Source of the DNA: OLB9 sp041392785
GTDB taxonomy: Bacteria; Bacteroidota; Bacteroidia; Chitinophagales; Saprospiraceae
Assembly (NCBI GenBank): GCA_041392785.1
Contig: JAWKLK010000007.1
Span: 124,001 to 188,000, forward strand
Direction: 5' to 3'
Length of the DNA: 64,000 nt
Shown: in pieces, positions 43,880 through 54,100 of the stretch
Numbering within the stretch: the stretch's first letter is position 1
Layout of the letters: each line of letters opens with the position of its first letter
Position numbers and translations under genes: made by a program
The notes under the pieces: model-generated
Database searches by the model: none
Seen by the model: only the letters and a program-made list of their open reading frames with translations
What the model was told of the DNA's origin: nothing

Positions 43880-46800
43880 TTAGTTTAAATATTCGAATTT
43901 TGGATCATGTTTCAGTGATCTAAAATCTACGGCACTCACAGCAGATACGCCTTGTTCTTGCATGTACACACCATAAAGCGTATTGACTTCAGCCATTGTA
44001 GATTTATTGTGCGTGACAATGATAAACTGAGATTCTTTGCTAAAATCACGAATTATATTGTTGAATTTTTGGATGTTGGCATCGTCCAACGGTGCATCTA
44101 CTTCATCAAAAATACAGAATGGTGCAGGTTTAAGGAGATATAGGGCAAAGAGTAGGGCAGTAGCGGTAAGTGTCTTCTCTCCTCCGGACAATTGGCTTAG
44201 TGATTTTGGCTTTTTACCTTTTGGTTTAGCGATTATGTCTATATCTGATTCTAACGGTCTTTCGGGATCAAGGATAATCAAATCACACGTATCATCCTGG
44301 GTAAACAAACTTCTGAATACCTGAATGAAATTGACTCGGATTTTTTCAAATGAGTCCATAAACATTTGGGTGGCAGTGCCTTCTATGGCATCTATGGTTT
44401 CCATCAAGCTATCGCGCGAGTCTAGAATATCTTTTCTCTGCAGCATCATATTGTCATATCTTTCTTTCATCTCTGCGTACGCTTCAAGGGCTAACGGATT
44501 GACATCGCCAAAAGATTGAAGTTTTTGCCTGACAGAATCAATGTGCGTCTGCAATTGTTCAAAATCGCTTTCGGTAGCATACTCAGGATTATTTATAATA
44601 TCATTGATATTGATCCCAAATTCTATCCTTGTGCGCTCTGCTATGGACTGGATCTGAAACTTTTGATCCGAATAAGCATCTTTGAGGTCTTGTATTTTGT
44701 GTTGTAAAGCATTTTGCTCTTTAGTGAGTTTGCGCAGTGCATCTTCCTGTGCTGTCATTTCATTTTTAGATGCAAAATAAAGCTGTTCTACTTCGCTCAA
44801 GGTACTTTGGAAGTGCACTTTATCTTTATTCATTTGCTCCAACGCATTGGTATGCCCAATGATATCATCTTGTATATTTATCTTTTCTTTTTCTTCGTGC
44901 AGCAGTCTTTCGTTATTTTGCAGAAGTGATGCCTCTAATTCTCGCATTCTGGATTGCTTAAAATCAAGGTCTTTTTGATAATTGAGCAACAAATTTTGAT
45001 GTCTTATCAATGCAATATTTGCTGTATTATAGGCTTCTGAAGCTTTTGCCAAGTTATCTGCTACGACATCCATACCTTGTCCATCAGCTTGCAGCATTCG
45101 CGCCTCGTGCGTAGTGAGAACAAGTCGCAATGATTGTATTTTTTCGTTAGTAATGTCTATAGATTTTTGGACATCGCGTTGGGATTGTTTGTTTTGTTTT
45201 ATTTGTTCTTCAGTATCCGCTATCCATTGATGTACATTGTCAGTTATACTTTGAGCTTTGGCTTTTTCTTGATTTAAAACTTCCAAATCCTTTCTCAGAT
45301 TATCTATCTGTCGTGTATTTTGGGTTTGCCTAAGTAAGTCTATGTCACTTTTTACTCGCGATAAATCGTTTTGTATCTTCGATTTCTGTCCATTATTATC
45401 ATCCAACTGATGCGCAAGTTTGTCTAAATTTTGTTTCCTTCCTATTTTTTTTCCTTCAAACAATCCAACTGAACCGCCGCTGATCTCAAAGGGTTTATAT
45501 AAAATGGTTCCTCGCTTTGAAATGACCGTTTCTGGAATTTGATCTGTGCTAAATGCTTCATTTGAACCATTATAAATGTACGTTTGCCCGAATAAATGGT
45601 CTGCTAAAATATCATACTCGGGCTGGCAATGCACGACGTCTCTCGCACAAATCATATCAGGATAGACTTTTTTTGACGCTTTTTTGGATGTCAATCTATT
45701 CAATAAAATAAATTTGGCTTTTCCTTTTTGTGCATGCCTGAGTAAGGCAATCCCAGCCAACGCTTCCTCTTCTGATTTGACAACAAAATGATGTAATACA
45801 TCTTCTAACAGCCATTCAATAGCCGCTTTGTAAGACTCATCTACATCAAAAATATCAGCTATTTGTACCGATTTATCTTTCCATTCTTGAGAGATAAATT
45901 TATTGGACTCTGCAAAGCCTTCGTAACTATCTATCATGCTTTTTAGCAGATCGTATTCATTTTGCTTCGAGTCGATGATCCTATTTACTTTATTGAGCGA
46001 TTCCTGTAGTGTGTCTCGTAGTTTTTCGGCTTCTAAGAGTCGCGTTTTGCGTTTCTCTTCGTTTTCTTGCAGTACTGTAAGATCGGCAGACAATTGCTGG
46101 CCATCCTTGTGTAATTTCTGCAACTTGGCCGATGTATCTTCTATTTCTTTTCTTCTTTTTGAGATTTGGTCTTGGAGCCTTTCATTTTCTCGTGCATAGT
46201 TGTCAAGAGAATTTTGATCTATGGCGACGCTTTTTTCGTTTTCAAAAATTTGTTTTTCGTAAGATTGCTTTACTTCCAAATTTTCATCTTCAGTTTTTTT
46301 AACTATTGAATATTGGATCTTCGTATTTTCGTGATGTTCTTTGGATTGCTTCAAAGCTATTTCCATAACTTTTTCTTGGGCTTTGGCCTCTTCCAACATG
46401 TTGGATATCTGACCAGATTCTCTCTGCACTTTTTTCAATTCAGTGTCAGCATTCTGAAGTGTTGCGTTGATTTTTTGTTTATTATTTTCAATAAACTCAA
46501 GTTTTTGTTTCAACAGATTTTTTTCGTGCTCTAGAGATCGTATTTTATATACGAGTTCATTGAGTGTTTTTTGCTGACTGCTGATGCTCAATTCTTTATC
46601 TACGCTATGTTTGCGATCTTTTTCAATTTGCGCCGTAATTTTCAGTATGACCACATCATTGTTTCTGTATGTATCTTGATCATTCGCTAAGGTGTCTGCT
46701 ACGTTCTTATATTTCAGCTTAAGGTTATGGATAGCGGCTACACTGTATTTCAGCGACAAATCCTTATAACTATCCCTGATTTCAAGATATTTTTGAGCCC

Positions 46801-47431
46801 TTTTGGCTTGTTTTTCTAGTGCTTTGAGATTGCCTTCTATTTCATAAAGCAGATCATCGATCCTATTTAAGTCTTCAGTTGCACTCTTGAGTTTATTGAG
46901 GGTTTCTTTTTTACGAATTTTATATTTTGAAATACCGGCAGCTTGTTCAAACATCCGACGTCTGGAATCATCTTTGTCATTCAATATATCATCCACCATG
47001 CCTAATGCTATGATGGCATATGAATTGGAGCCAATCCCTGTATCTATCAGCAAGCTGTGGATATCTTTCAATCGACAGAGCACGTTGTTCAACCTATATT
47101 CAGATTCCCCACTTCTATACAGTGTTCTAGAAATTTCTACGGTTTGATATTCGGTAGGGAGGATACCTTTGTCGTTTTCAAAAGTCAGAGCTACCATGGC
47201 CGTTGGTGCTTCTTTTTTGGTTTTAGTGCCATTGAATATAACATCGGACATGGCTTCGAGTCTTAACTCTTTGCTTTTTTGCTCGCCTAAAACCCATCTG
47301 ATAGCATCTACAATATTTGATTTGCCAGAACCATTGGGGCCCACGATACCTATCACATCCTCATTAAAATGGAGTAAAGTATCATTTGCAAAACTCTTAA
47401 ATCCCTTGATATTTAGGCTTTTCAATCTCAT
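43880..47431 (-). CDS. smc: Chromosome segregation protein SMC
   Basis: A 1183-residue condensin subunit from the ATG at 47431; the frame extends 44 codons further upstream, but MRLKSLNIKGFKSFA is the canonical start. The head has Walker A GPNGSGKSN near residue 33, and the C-terminal head has the ABC signature LSQLSGGEK and Walker B FCIFDEVDAPLDD. Two coiled-coil arms (~170-490 and ~670-1000) flank a hinge (~500-650, around SNKFISQEWKDK...ADHLFGQTYIYN). It compacts and segregates DNA. A perfect -7 box ends seven bases before the ATG, so the mRNA is probably leaderless or nearly so. Confidence 0.96.
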   Translation of the reverse strand: MRLKSLNIKGFKSFANDTLLHFNEDVIGIVGPNGSGKSNIVDAIRWVLGEQKSKELRLEAMSDVIFNGTKTKKEAPTAMVALTFENDKGILPTEYQTVEISRTLYRSGESEYRLNNVLCRLKDIHSLLIDTGIGSNSYAIIALGMVDDILNDKDDSRRRMFEQAAGISKYKIRKKETLNKLKSATEDLNRIDDLLYEIEGNLKALEKQAKRAQKYLEIRDSYKDLSLKYSVAAIHNLKLKYKNVADTLANDQDTYRNNDVVILKITAQIEKDRKHSVDKELSISSQQKTLNELVYKIRSLEHEKNLLKQKLEFIENNKQKINATLQNADTELKKVQRESGQISNMLEEAKAQEKVMEIALKQSKEHHENTKIQYSIVKKTEDENLEVKQSYEKQIFENEKSVAIDQNSLDNYARENERLQDQISKRRKEIEDTSAKLQKLHKDGQQLSADLTVLQENEEKRKTRLLEAEKLRDTLQESLNKVNRIIDSKQNEYDLLKSMIDSYEGFAESNKFISQEWKDKSVQIADIFDVDESYKAAIEWLLEDVLHHFVVKSEEEALAGIALLRHAQKGKAKFILLNRLTSKKASKKVYPDMICARDVVHCQPEYDILADHLFGQTYIYNGSNEAFSTDQIPETVISKRGTILYKPFEISGGSVGLFEGKKIGRKQNLDKLAHQLDDNNGQKSKIQNDLSRVKSDIDLLRQTQNTRQIDNLRKDLEVLNQEKAKAQSITDNVHQWIADTEEQIKQNKQSQRDVQKSIDITNEKIQSLRLVLTTHEARMLQADGQGMDVVADNLAKASEAYNTANIALIRHQNLLLNYQKDLDFKQSRMRELEASLLQNNERLLHEEKEKINIQDDIIGHTNALEQMNKDKVHFQSTLSEVEQLYFASKNEMTAQEDALRKLTKEQNALQHKIQDLKDAYSDQKFQIQSIAERTRIEFGININDIINNPEYATESDFEQLQTHIDSVRQKLQSFGDVNPLALEAYAEMKERYDNMMLQRKDILDSRDSLMETIDAIEGTATQMFMDSFEKIRVNFIQVFRSLFTQDDTCDLIILDPERPLESDIDIIAKPKGKKPKSLSQLSGGEKTLTATALLFALYLLKPAPFCIFDEVDAPLDDANIQKFNNIIRDFSKESQFIIVTHNKSTMAEVNTLYGVYMQEQGVSAVSAVDFRSLKHDPKFEYLN

Positions 47432-47437
47432 TAAAGG

Positions 47438-47445
47438 CAAAGATA
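47438..47445 (-). promoter_or_regulatory. -7 box TATCTTTG (minus strand) for smc
   Basis: A full TAnnTTTG match on the minus strand. The ATG of smc is at 47431, so transcription starts at about the ATG itself. Confidence 0.55.
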
Positions 47446-47846
47446 TTATTATTCCCAGCAAGGTGGAAGCGATTGCAGGGAAAAGTTTATAAAAAGATAA
47501 ATAATTATGGTTGGAAGTGGAATGGCGGTTCAGCATAATTTCCTTCTCATTAAAAAATTGCAAAATCTATCTATATCTGATGTTGTATCGTTACACATGT
47601 TCATGCGATGCACTCAAAGCATTATCAAATTTTACAAGATACATAAGACAAATAGTAGAATAGACGCATAACAGATATGTGGTTATGTAGAACAATGCTT
47701 TGTTAATAAGCCCATTCCTGACAGGAGTACTTATCTTAAGAAAACAGTCTAAGATTTTACATCAAAATATTATGAAATAAGCGAAAGTTGATATAGATTT
47801 GTGTCGTAGATGAATAAGTAGATTCCACCAAAATTGAAAAATCTTT
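47446..47846. other. Intergenic region (about 400 bases) at the edge of the accessory island
   Basis: Between smc and the KAP NTPase gene. An inverted repeat CATAAC-N9-GTTATG lies near 47668-47688. No gene over 30 codons, tRNA or terminator with a T-run was seen. Confidence 0.4.
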
Positions 47847-49616
47847 ATGAAAGAAAACCATCTTGAACACCAAATACAAGCTTAGGTTGATAATAAGCAT
47901 ATTAATCAAGCCATTCTTCTTCACGGCAAGTGGGGTTCAGGAAAAACATTCTTCATCAAAGAAATATTACCTGAAAAAATTGATGTAGATATTATTTATA
48001 CTTCTGCAAATGGAATTTCATCAGAACAAAGTATCATTCTTCAAATCTTCTCTACTTCAATAAAGGGAGATCCAAAAAAACAGTCAAAAGGTAAAAAGGT
48101 AATAACATCTCTAATCTCTGGCGCTATAAAATTAGGAGTTAGAAACATAGGTGGAGATGCAGAAAAATTCAACTATTTGGATGTATTATCTTTTGAAAGT
48201 AATACGGTATTAGTGGTCGATGATATTGAACGACTAGATTCTTCTTACAATATTGAATCTTTTCTCGGATTTATAACAACCTTAACTGAACATGAAAAGC
48301 TTAAGGTCATTTTAATAGGTGAGGAAGACGAACTGAAAAATAGAAATGAAGAAATCGCAGAAAGATATAATTTAATTAAGGAAAAACACATCTTCAGGAC
48401 ATTAGCATACAGGGTAAATTTGAAGAACGCAATTCCAAACCTAATTAAACAATATTCGAAAGATTCGGCATATTATAAATTTCTTAAAGACAACTCAGAA
48501 TTAATCGTTGATATTTGGGAATCTCTCGGGGTTAGAAATTTACGAACTGTCAAATATTTCTTAGATTCTTTTTATGCTATTCATCAGATATGCCCTAGTA
48601 AAATTGATAAGATTAAACGGCACATTATTACAACTGCAATTGTCTTGTCAAGAGAATACAAAGAATCAAAACTATTAAAGATTCCACAAGATCCACCAGA
48701 TTACTTGGGGAAAGATTTTCCATCAATAACATCCTTGATTCAAAGGAGGGCTATAGAGGAAACAATAGAAGACCATAGCTCACCTTCCAAATTTCCAAGG
48801 GATTTTGTGTTAAGTCATGCAAATTATTATTTATTTTCTGCCGCACTTTATAGGTCATTTTTTTTTGGACAAACGATTAGCGATGACATAAAGTCTGAAA
48901 TTGAAGAATTTCTGAAGCCTAAAGACGAAACAGCCGAATGGAATATAGCACTAAATAATGTAAAGGGATTTAGGATACTCAGACATGAAAATTTAAAAGA
49001 AGAATACGAAAAATGTATTGATTATATCAATCAGGGAAAGTATGATATTTATGAACTTAGTCATTTCGTAAATTTTTCCATCGAGTTTATTGAAAAGAGA
49101 ATGATCACTAAATTCAGAAAAGTAAGTTCATTTTGTAGGTACATCAAGAAGAATCTACGCAAATCATTTGATGAAACATCTTTTGAGTTTTCCAAATATA
49201 ACAGACTCACCATTGAAAAAACTAGTGATTATCAATGCTTGAAAGACTTGTATGAAGATTTCAAAAAGCTTAATAGATTGATTGTATCCAAGTATACACA
49301 AGCTCAAATTGATGAAGTAAAATCGAAAGCTCATTTAAAATTGGAAGATATTTCCGATCAGGATGTTCTATTTATTATGCGAGAAGGAAATTTAAAAGAT
49401 CTTGACTATTTTGCATCCTTACTCACTTCAGATGTCCAAAAAGTGAATCAAGCTTATGATTTAATGGTTCATTCTGAAATAATGGCCCAACAATCATTTG
49501 ACGAGTATAAAAGTAAGGTAAATTATTTATTGGAAAAGATGAAGAAAAAGGCAAAATCAATTGATAAGATAGTGGAGTATGTTGTAGATGAAATAATTGA
49601 TAAGTTCAAAGCGTAG
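47847..49616 (+). pseudogene. KAP-type P-loop NTPase with in-frame amber codon 13
   Basis: The frame opens at ATG 47847, reads 12 codons (MKENHLEHQIQA), hits TAG at 47883-47885, then continues open in the same frame for 576 codons to 49616. The Walker A GKWGSGKT is at codons 27-34, after the amber, and Walker B VLVVDDIERLD at about 121-131, as in the KAP family of membrane-associated or antiphage NTPases. No ATG, GTG or TTG occurs in frame between the amber and the Walker A; the first ATG is at 48177, beyond the Walker A. So either the gene is inactivated, or the amber is read through. The C-terminal part (~300-590) is charged and helical. No membrane segment was seen. Confidence 0.7.
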
Positions 49617-50078
49617 ATCAAATGGCGAGAATCTAACAATAGATATGACGTAAGACTCCCTTTGGTCGTCCTCCGCATACTTCATCCGTTATAGTGTTTT
49701 TAAAAATTAGTAGTAGAAACAAGAATGAATGATTGTACTTCAAATCACTGGGGAGATTTTGACCGAATTTTTGTTGAGATAATCTTCGATGGGATCATTG
49801 TTGGAACTTATAGACTCCTGAAAAATGGAGTTGAGTGTGTTAAAGTGAATTTTTTGTTTACAAGCCCAAACCAATTGATCCAAGAAAAATCCTTTGAAAG
49901 AGAGCTTCTTATAAAAAGATTGAAAAGGCGATAGATTTGCATTAGTATGTGATGTATTAAGAATATGGACACAAATGGTAACCTTGTTTCAGAAGGTAAT
50001 TTCGGATGCAATTGATGACGAGTTTCTTGGAATTAAAAAGCAAGTAGAAGGAATAATCTAGATGTACTTTGTATTGTA
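49617..50078. other. Region of probable gene debris
   Basis: Only one frame of note, 49725-49934 (69 codons, MNDCTSNHWGDFDRIF...), and a second, out-of-frame stretch ending 50059-50061 (...DDEFLGIKKQVEGII). The two could be one broken gene whose parts are in different frames. Neither matches a known family. I do not call a functional gene here. Confidence 0.35.
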
Positions 50079-50579
50079 TTACTCACATCTTAAAATAAAA
50101 GGAGGCAAAGTAATGGTGTTAGACTGATGGCCAGCCCTATCTTTAATATACATTTCTAATACTACGGAATCCGTTTCTGATGGATTTGGTTCGCATGGAA
50201 TTAATCCAGTATCAGGCAAATAGATGCAACATGTTGTGTAAAGCTTCAATTTGATGGTACCTGAAACACCGTTTGCAGATCCCACTTCAGGAATCAAGGG
50301 CGCTTTAAAGCTTCTAAATATCTCTCCGGTTCTAGTATCTGTTAGATAAATATTAGAACCATTAGAAGTCGCTGCAATTCCAAAGTCCCCATCGCCATCT
50401 GTAAAAAAAATAGTTAGATAAGTGCTGTCATTAAATAAGGAACCTTGTAACAAAGTATCTTTGGAAAAAGACCTAAATTCGATATTAGGAGTATCAGAGT
50501 ATTCAGGTGTCACCGCACAGCCGCTCCATAATTTCATTAAGGCTACAGTGCCAAGAATGGTTATCAGATAAGGTTTCAT
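50079..50579 (-). CDS. Lipoprotein of unknown function
   Basis: A 166-residue lipoprotein (lipobox LWSGC). It contains a FFTDGDGDFGIAA stretch, a Ca-binding-like Asp/Gly loop, a Cys pair (TTCCIYLPD) and LEMYIKDRAGHQSN near the end. The pattern of a DGDGDxG loop followed by a 'D-R-A-G-H' strand recurs in Saprospiria lipoproteins of unknown role. It is transcribed in the same direction as the next two genes, with 136 bases between it and its upstream neighbour, so an operon is uncertain. Confidence 0.7.
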   Translation of the reverse strand: MKPYLITILGTVALMKLWSGCAVTPEYSDTPNIEFRSFSKDTLLQGSLFNDSTYLTIFFTDGDGDFGIAATSNGSNIYLTDTRTGEIFRSFKAPLIPEVGSANGVSGTIKLKLYTTCCIYLPDTGLIPCEPNPSETDSVVLEMYIKDRAGHQSNTITLPPFILRCE

Positions 50580-50715
50580 ACTTGAGATTGATAAAAAGTA
50601 AAACGTGGTAGATGAATTAAAGTTCTACCTTGTTTGTTTTTGTAACCACCATGATCAAGTTGGTTGCACAAAATTACCATTGAATCTAGGTTTTCAATGA
50701 TTCTGATTTAAAATT

Positions 50716-51144
50716 CTATTCAGAGACAAACCAAAGCTTAGTGGTTTTTGATGAGGAAGCATTTATAGAAACAAAGCTGATGGAATATGTAGTATCATTA
50801 TACACTATTTGTTTTTCTGTTGAATCAGTACTTATAAAGGTGTATAATTGTTCCCCATTCTCAATATATGTATTTGAGTATTTTAGCATTTGCAATCCCA
50901 AAATATTAAGGTCATCAGATATTTTAATAGAATTTTGATCGAAAATCACAACTTTCATGACATTTTTCACACTGTCAGACAGGACAGTACTACCATCGCT
51001 TGTGATTGTTTCCATATAAGTAAAGCCGTCATAATTTCCCACAATTTTGTAGAAAGCTATACTATTTCCTTGGTTTGAATCTACCTTGCCACAAGAAAAA
51101 CAAAATAATAGCCCGATAAAAAGACCGAATGTAAATATTCTCAA
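50716..51144 (-). CDS. Short lipoprotein of unknown function
   Basis: A 142-residue lipoprotein (signal with lipobox CFSC; the start MRIFTFGLFIGLLF is typical). The mature part is beta-rich with repeated Tyr and Ser (YDGFTYMETITSDGS, IYNDTTYSISFV) and resembles the small beta-sandwich or lipocalin-like domains of Bacteroidota lipoproteins. No motif I can name. It lies 48 bases downstream of the metalloprotease gene on the same strand, so it may be co-transcribed with it, for example as an inhibitor or partner, but that is a guess. Confidence 0.7.
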   Translation of the reverse strand: MRIFTFGLFIGLLFCFSCGKVDSNQGNSIAFYKIVGNYDGFTYMETITSDGSTVLSDSVKNVMKVVIFDQNSIKISDDLNILGLQMLKYSNTYIENGEQLYTFISTDSTEKQIVYNDTTYSISFVSINASSSKTTKLWFVSE

Positions 51145-51192
51145 TTCTGAAATTTAGAAATGCAAAGGTCACATTTATTTTTAAAAACTAGC

Positions 51193-54100
51193 TTAAGTTT
51201 TAACAATTTTCTTGGAAATTGTATTTTTATCCAAGATAATATGAATTATATAAACACCTGAAGGTTGCTCGCCAATTTGAATTTGATTATTATCAATAGT
51301 ACCTTCTGAACATTTAGTTCCTAGATTATCATATAAAATGTATTTCACACCACGCAGAGAAGTAATGCTACTTGAAATATAAATGATATCATGAAAAGGG
51401 TTTGGATAGATTGTAACATTTTCAAAATGGGGATCATTTGTACTAACTATTTCTTGTACAAGAATTGGGAGAGTATGGACACCACCAGTCCATCCACCTT
51501 CATTATCTGTGGTAATAAAGTTGAATTTATCTGGTTGTAAATTATCTGCAGTGTGCTGATATAAAATTTGCCCTGTGGTTATATCTTTTTGACTAAAAGT
51601 ATCACCTACTTGTGCTTCCTTGTTTTTTATTTTAAGGTAGCCTTGAGTCGGGATGTCAGTAAGTGTGAATATGATCTCATCATCAGAATTGTTTGGATCA
51701 GTTACTGAAATGTATGATGGAGTCAAAATAATAGATTCCTTCTTCAATACCTTTGCAGTATCTAACTGGTTTATCACAGGAGGAGAAAGGCTGATTTTAG
51801 AGCAAAATTCAAGATTGATTTCATTGATCGTCCCTCCATCTCCGACTTTGTTATCGGTAATTTCTAAAAGCCATTGACCTAGTATATTTTCACCTTTGAA
51901 TTCATTTAATGGAGATTGGGGTTTCATAAGCCTTCCTGTAGAAAGTGGACATCCAAGGAAAAAGGATGATTCGTCATCAAAACCTACATTGATCGCAGCA
52001 TTGGACGGGCACATGTTTGACCATAATACTCCTGATTTTCCTGATGGTGCAATGAGTTTTACGGTGAGATCTTTAATATTTTGGTGTTGACCTCTGATCT
52101 TGGCTACATTCAGGTCTTCAATCACACCCGTTACATTCACAGCCAATGGAAGAGTGACAGTAGGTTTGCCTGAGTGAGTAATAACTAGACTAAGGTCACC
52201 TGAAGAAAAGTTTAAACATTTGACTGATTCAGTCTGAAAAGCAAATACCTGAGACCATTCACCAGACCTACATGGGTTTGAAGCCTTTACTCTCCAAAAG
52301 TAAATCGTTGCTTTTTCCAAATACACATTTGATTTATAGAAAGTATCCTGAGTTTCATATTGAATTATTGGATTTGTAAAATCTGCATTTTTTGAAACTT
52401 CCAAGACATAATAATTTGCCTCTTGTCTTTTCTCCCAATAATAATTTTGAATTGTAGCTAATCCTGAAAGGCCATTTAGAGGCGCAAATTGTGCTAAATT
52501 ATCGATATCGGTGCCTTTTGTTATTAATACTATTTGCCTGTCTATTGTATCACCATCTATGACATAAGTTCGGACCGTAAGAAAATACATAGAATCTTTC
52601 TCTACATCTGACAGGTCAAATATTAATGAATTCGCCTCTCCAGGAAGGAATTGTGGTTTTTCAAAATGATATGTTGCACCTGATGGAATGCTCCCAATCA
52701 CTTCACAATGTATGGGCAAATCAAAATCATTAAAACCTTCACTTTCAATATCGTAGATGATTGGATCTGGTAAGCAGCTCGTCTGAATTGGATTGGGAAT
52801 ATTGCTATAAAAAGTAGGGTTGGTGGGTGCAATAATCTTTGCATTGAATCTAGACACCGTAAAGAAGATATTATCTCGGGCTTTTATAATAATTCTTGCA
52901 TTATTTGATATTACATTCGGAATAGTGATATTTGCCGTTCCTGTATTTGGGATTTGAAGTGCAACAGGAATCATCGTTTCTGAATCAAAAACCAACTGTG
53001 TAGATGAAGAGACGTAAATGTCTACATATTCTACATTGATGGGCGCTTTGTTGGTATTTCCTACTTCCCATTCAATTGTAATATTTTCACCTACAGTATA
53101 AGTTTTTTGTCCCGTGGGTGCAAGAAAACGGAATGGTTTAGATGATCCATCTACGTTGAAATCCATTTCCTCCCAAGCAGCGCCGTTACCTGTAGGATTA
53201 TTGTCTCTCACTATGAATCTGAATGTCATTTTACGTGAATTAAATGGTAGCATATCACCTGATGTAAAGTGATTGGCATTCAGAATATTAGTATTTGTCG
53301 GAAAAAGTCTATAGGTAGCTTTATTTGGTTTTCCAGATTTAAATAATGGTGAGTTTCCTTGCTGAGTCGTATCTCCTAACGGTATGCTTATTTGGGCATC
53401 AAACTGCTCCCAGCTATAAGTCATAGCATCTCCATCAGCATCAGTTGCGGATGCATTGAGTACAAAAGGAGTGGAAGGAGGAATGGTGAGTCCTGATCTA
53501 GGCATTGAAGTTATTACCGGTAAATGATTGCCTGTTTCTATTTTTTCTGCACAACTATAGCCAATTGCGCCATCTTGATTGGTGTAAGAATAAATTTGAT
53601 CTAAGGATGCTACGTGGTAATATGATTCACTTGCTGTTCCAACATTGTCAGAGCCGCAAAGACCAGAATATGACATGATAGTATTCCCACTGCCTGGCTC
53701 GAAACCAGTGCCTAAGGCTAATTGTGAAGAATCACCACAACGATTAAAAGTATGGCTAGCTGCCATTTGATGGCCTACTTCATGGCAAAATACCAAAACA
53801 ATATAAGTTGATATACTACTTCCATTAAAACACGTGACTCCAGCTCCTTTATTATCTGAACAAACAGTTCCGCCTGCTATGCCTCCTACGTCAAAACATA
53901 CAGAGAAGATATGTCCAATGTCATAGTTACCTCTTCCAATAATATTATTGAGTATATTCGTATTTTGTCCTACAAGAGATCCACCAATGTTTTGTTCATT
54001 ATATGGATCGTTATTAGGATCAAGAAAAATAATGGCATCATTTTTTGCTGTAAGTACCATGCGCACAGCAAGTTCAGATTCGAATATGAGGTTTGCCCTA

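Noticed and set aside
47432..47563. Extra N-terminal 44 codons of smc
   Set aside because: They do not match the family, and the promoter box lies inside that stretch.
48177..49616. KAP gene read as an intact gene from ATG 48177
   Set aside because: That start would drop the Walker A motif, which lies in the same open frame upstream.
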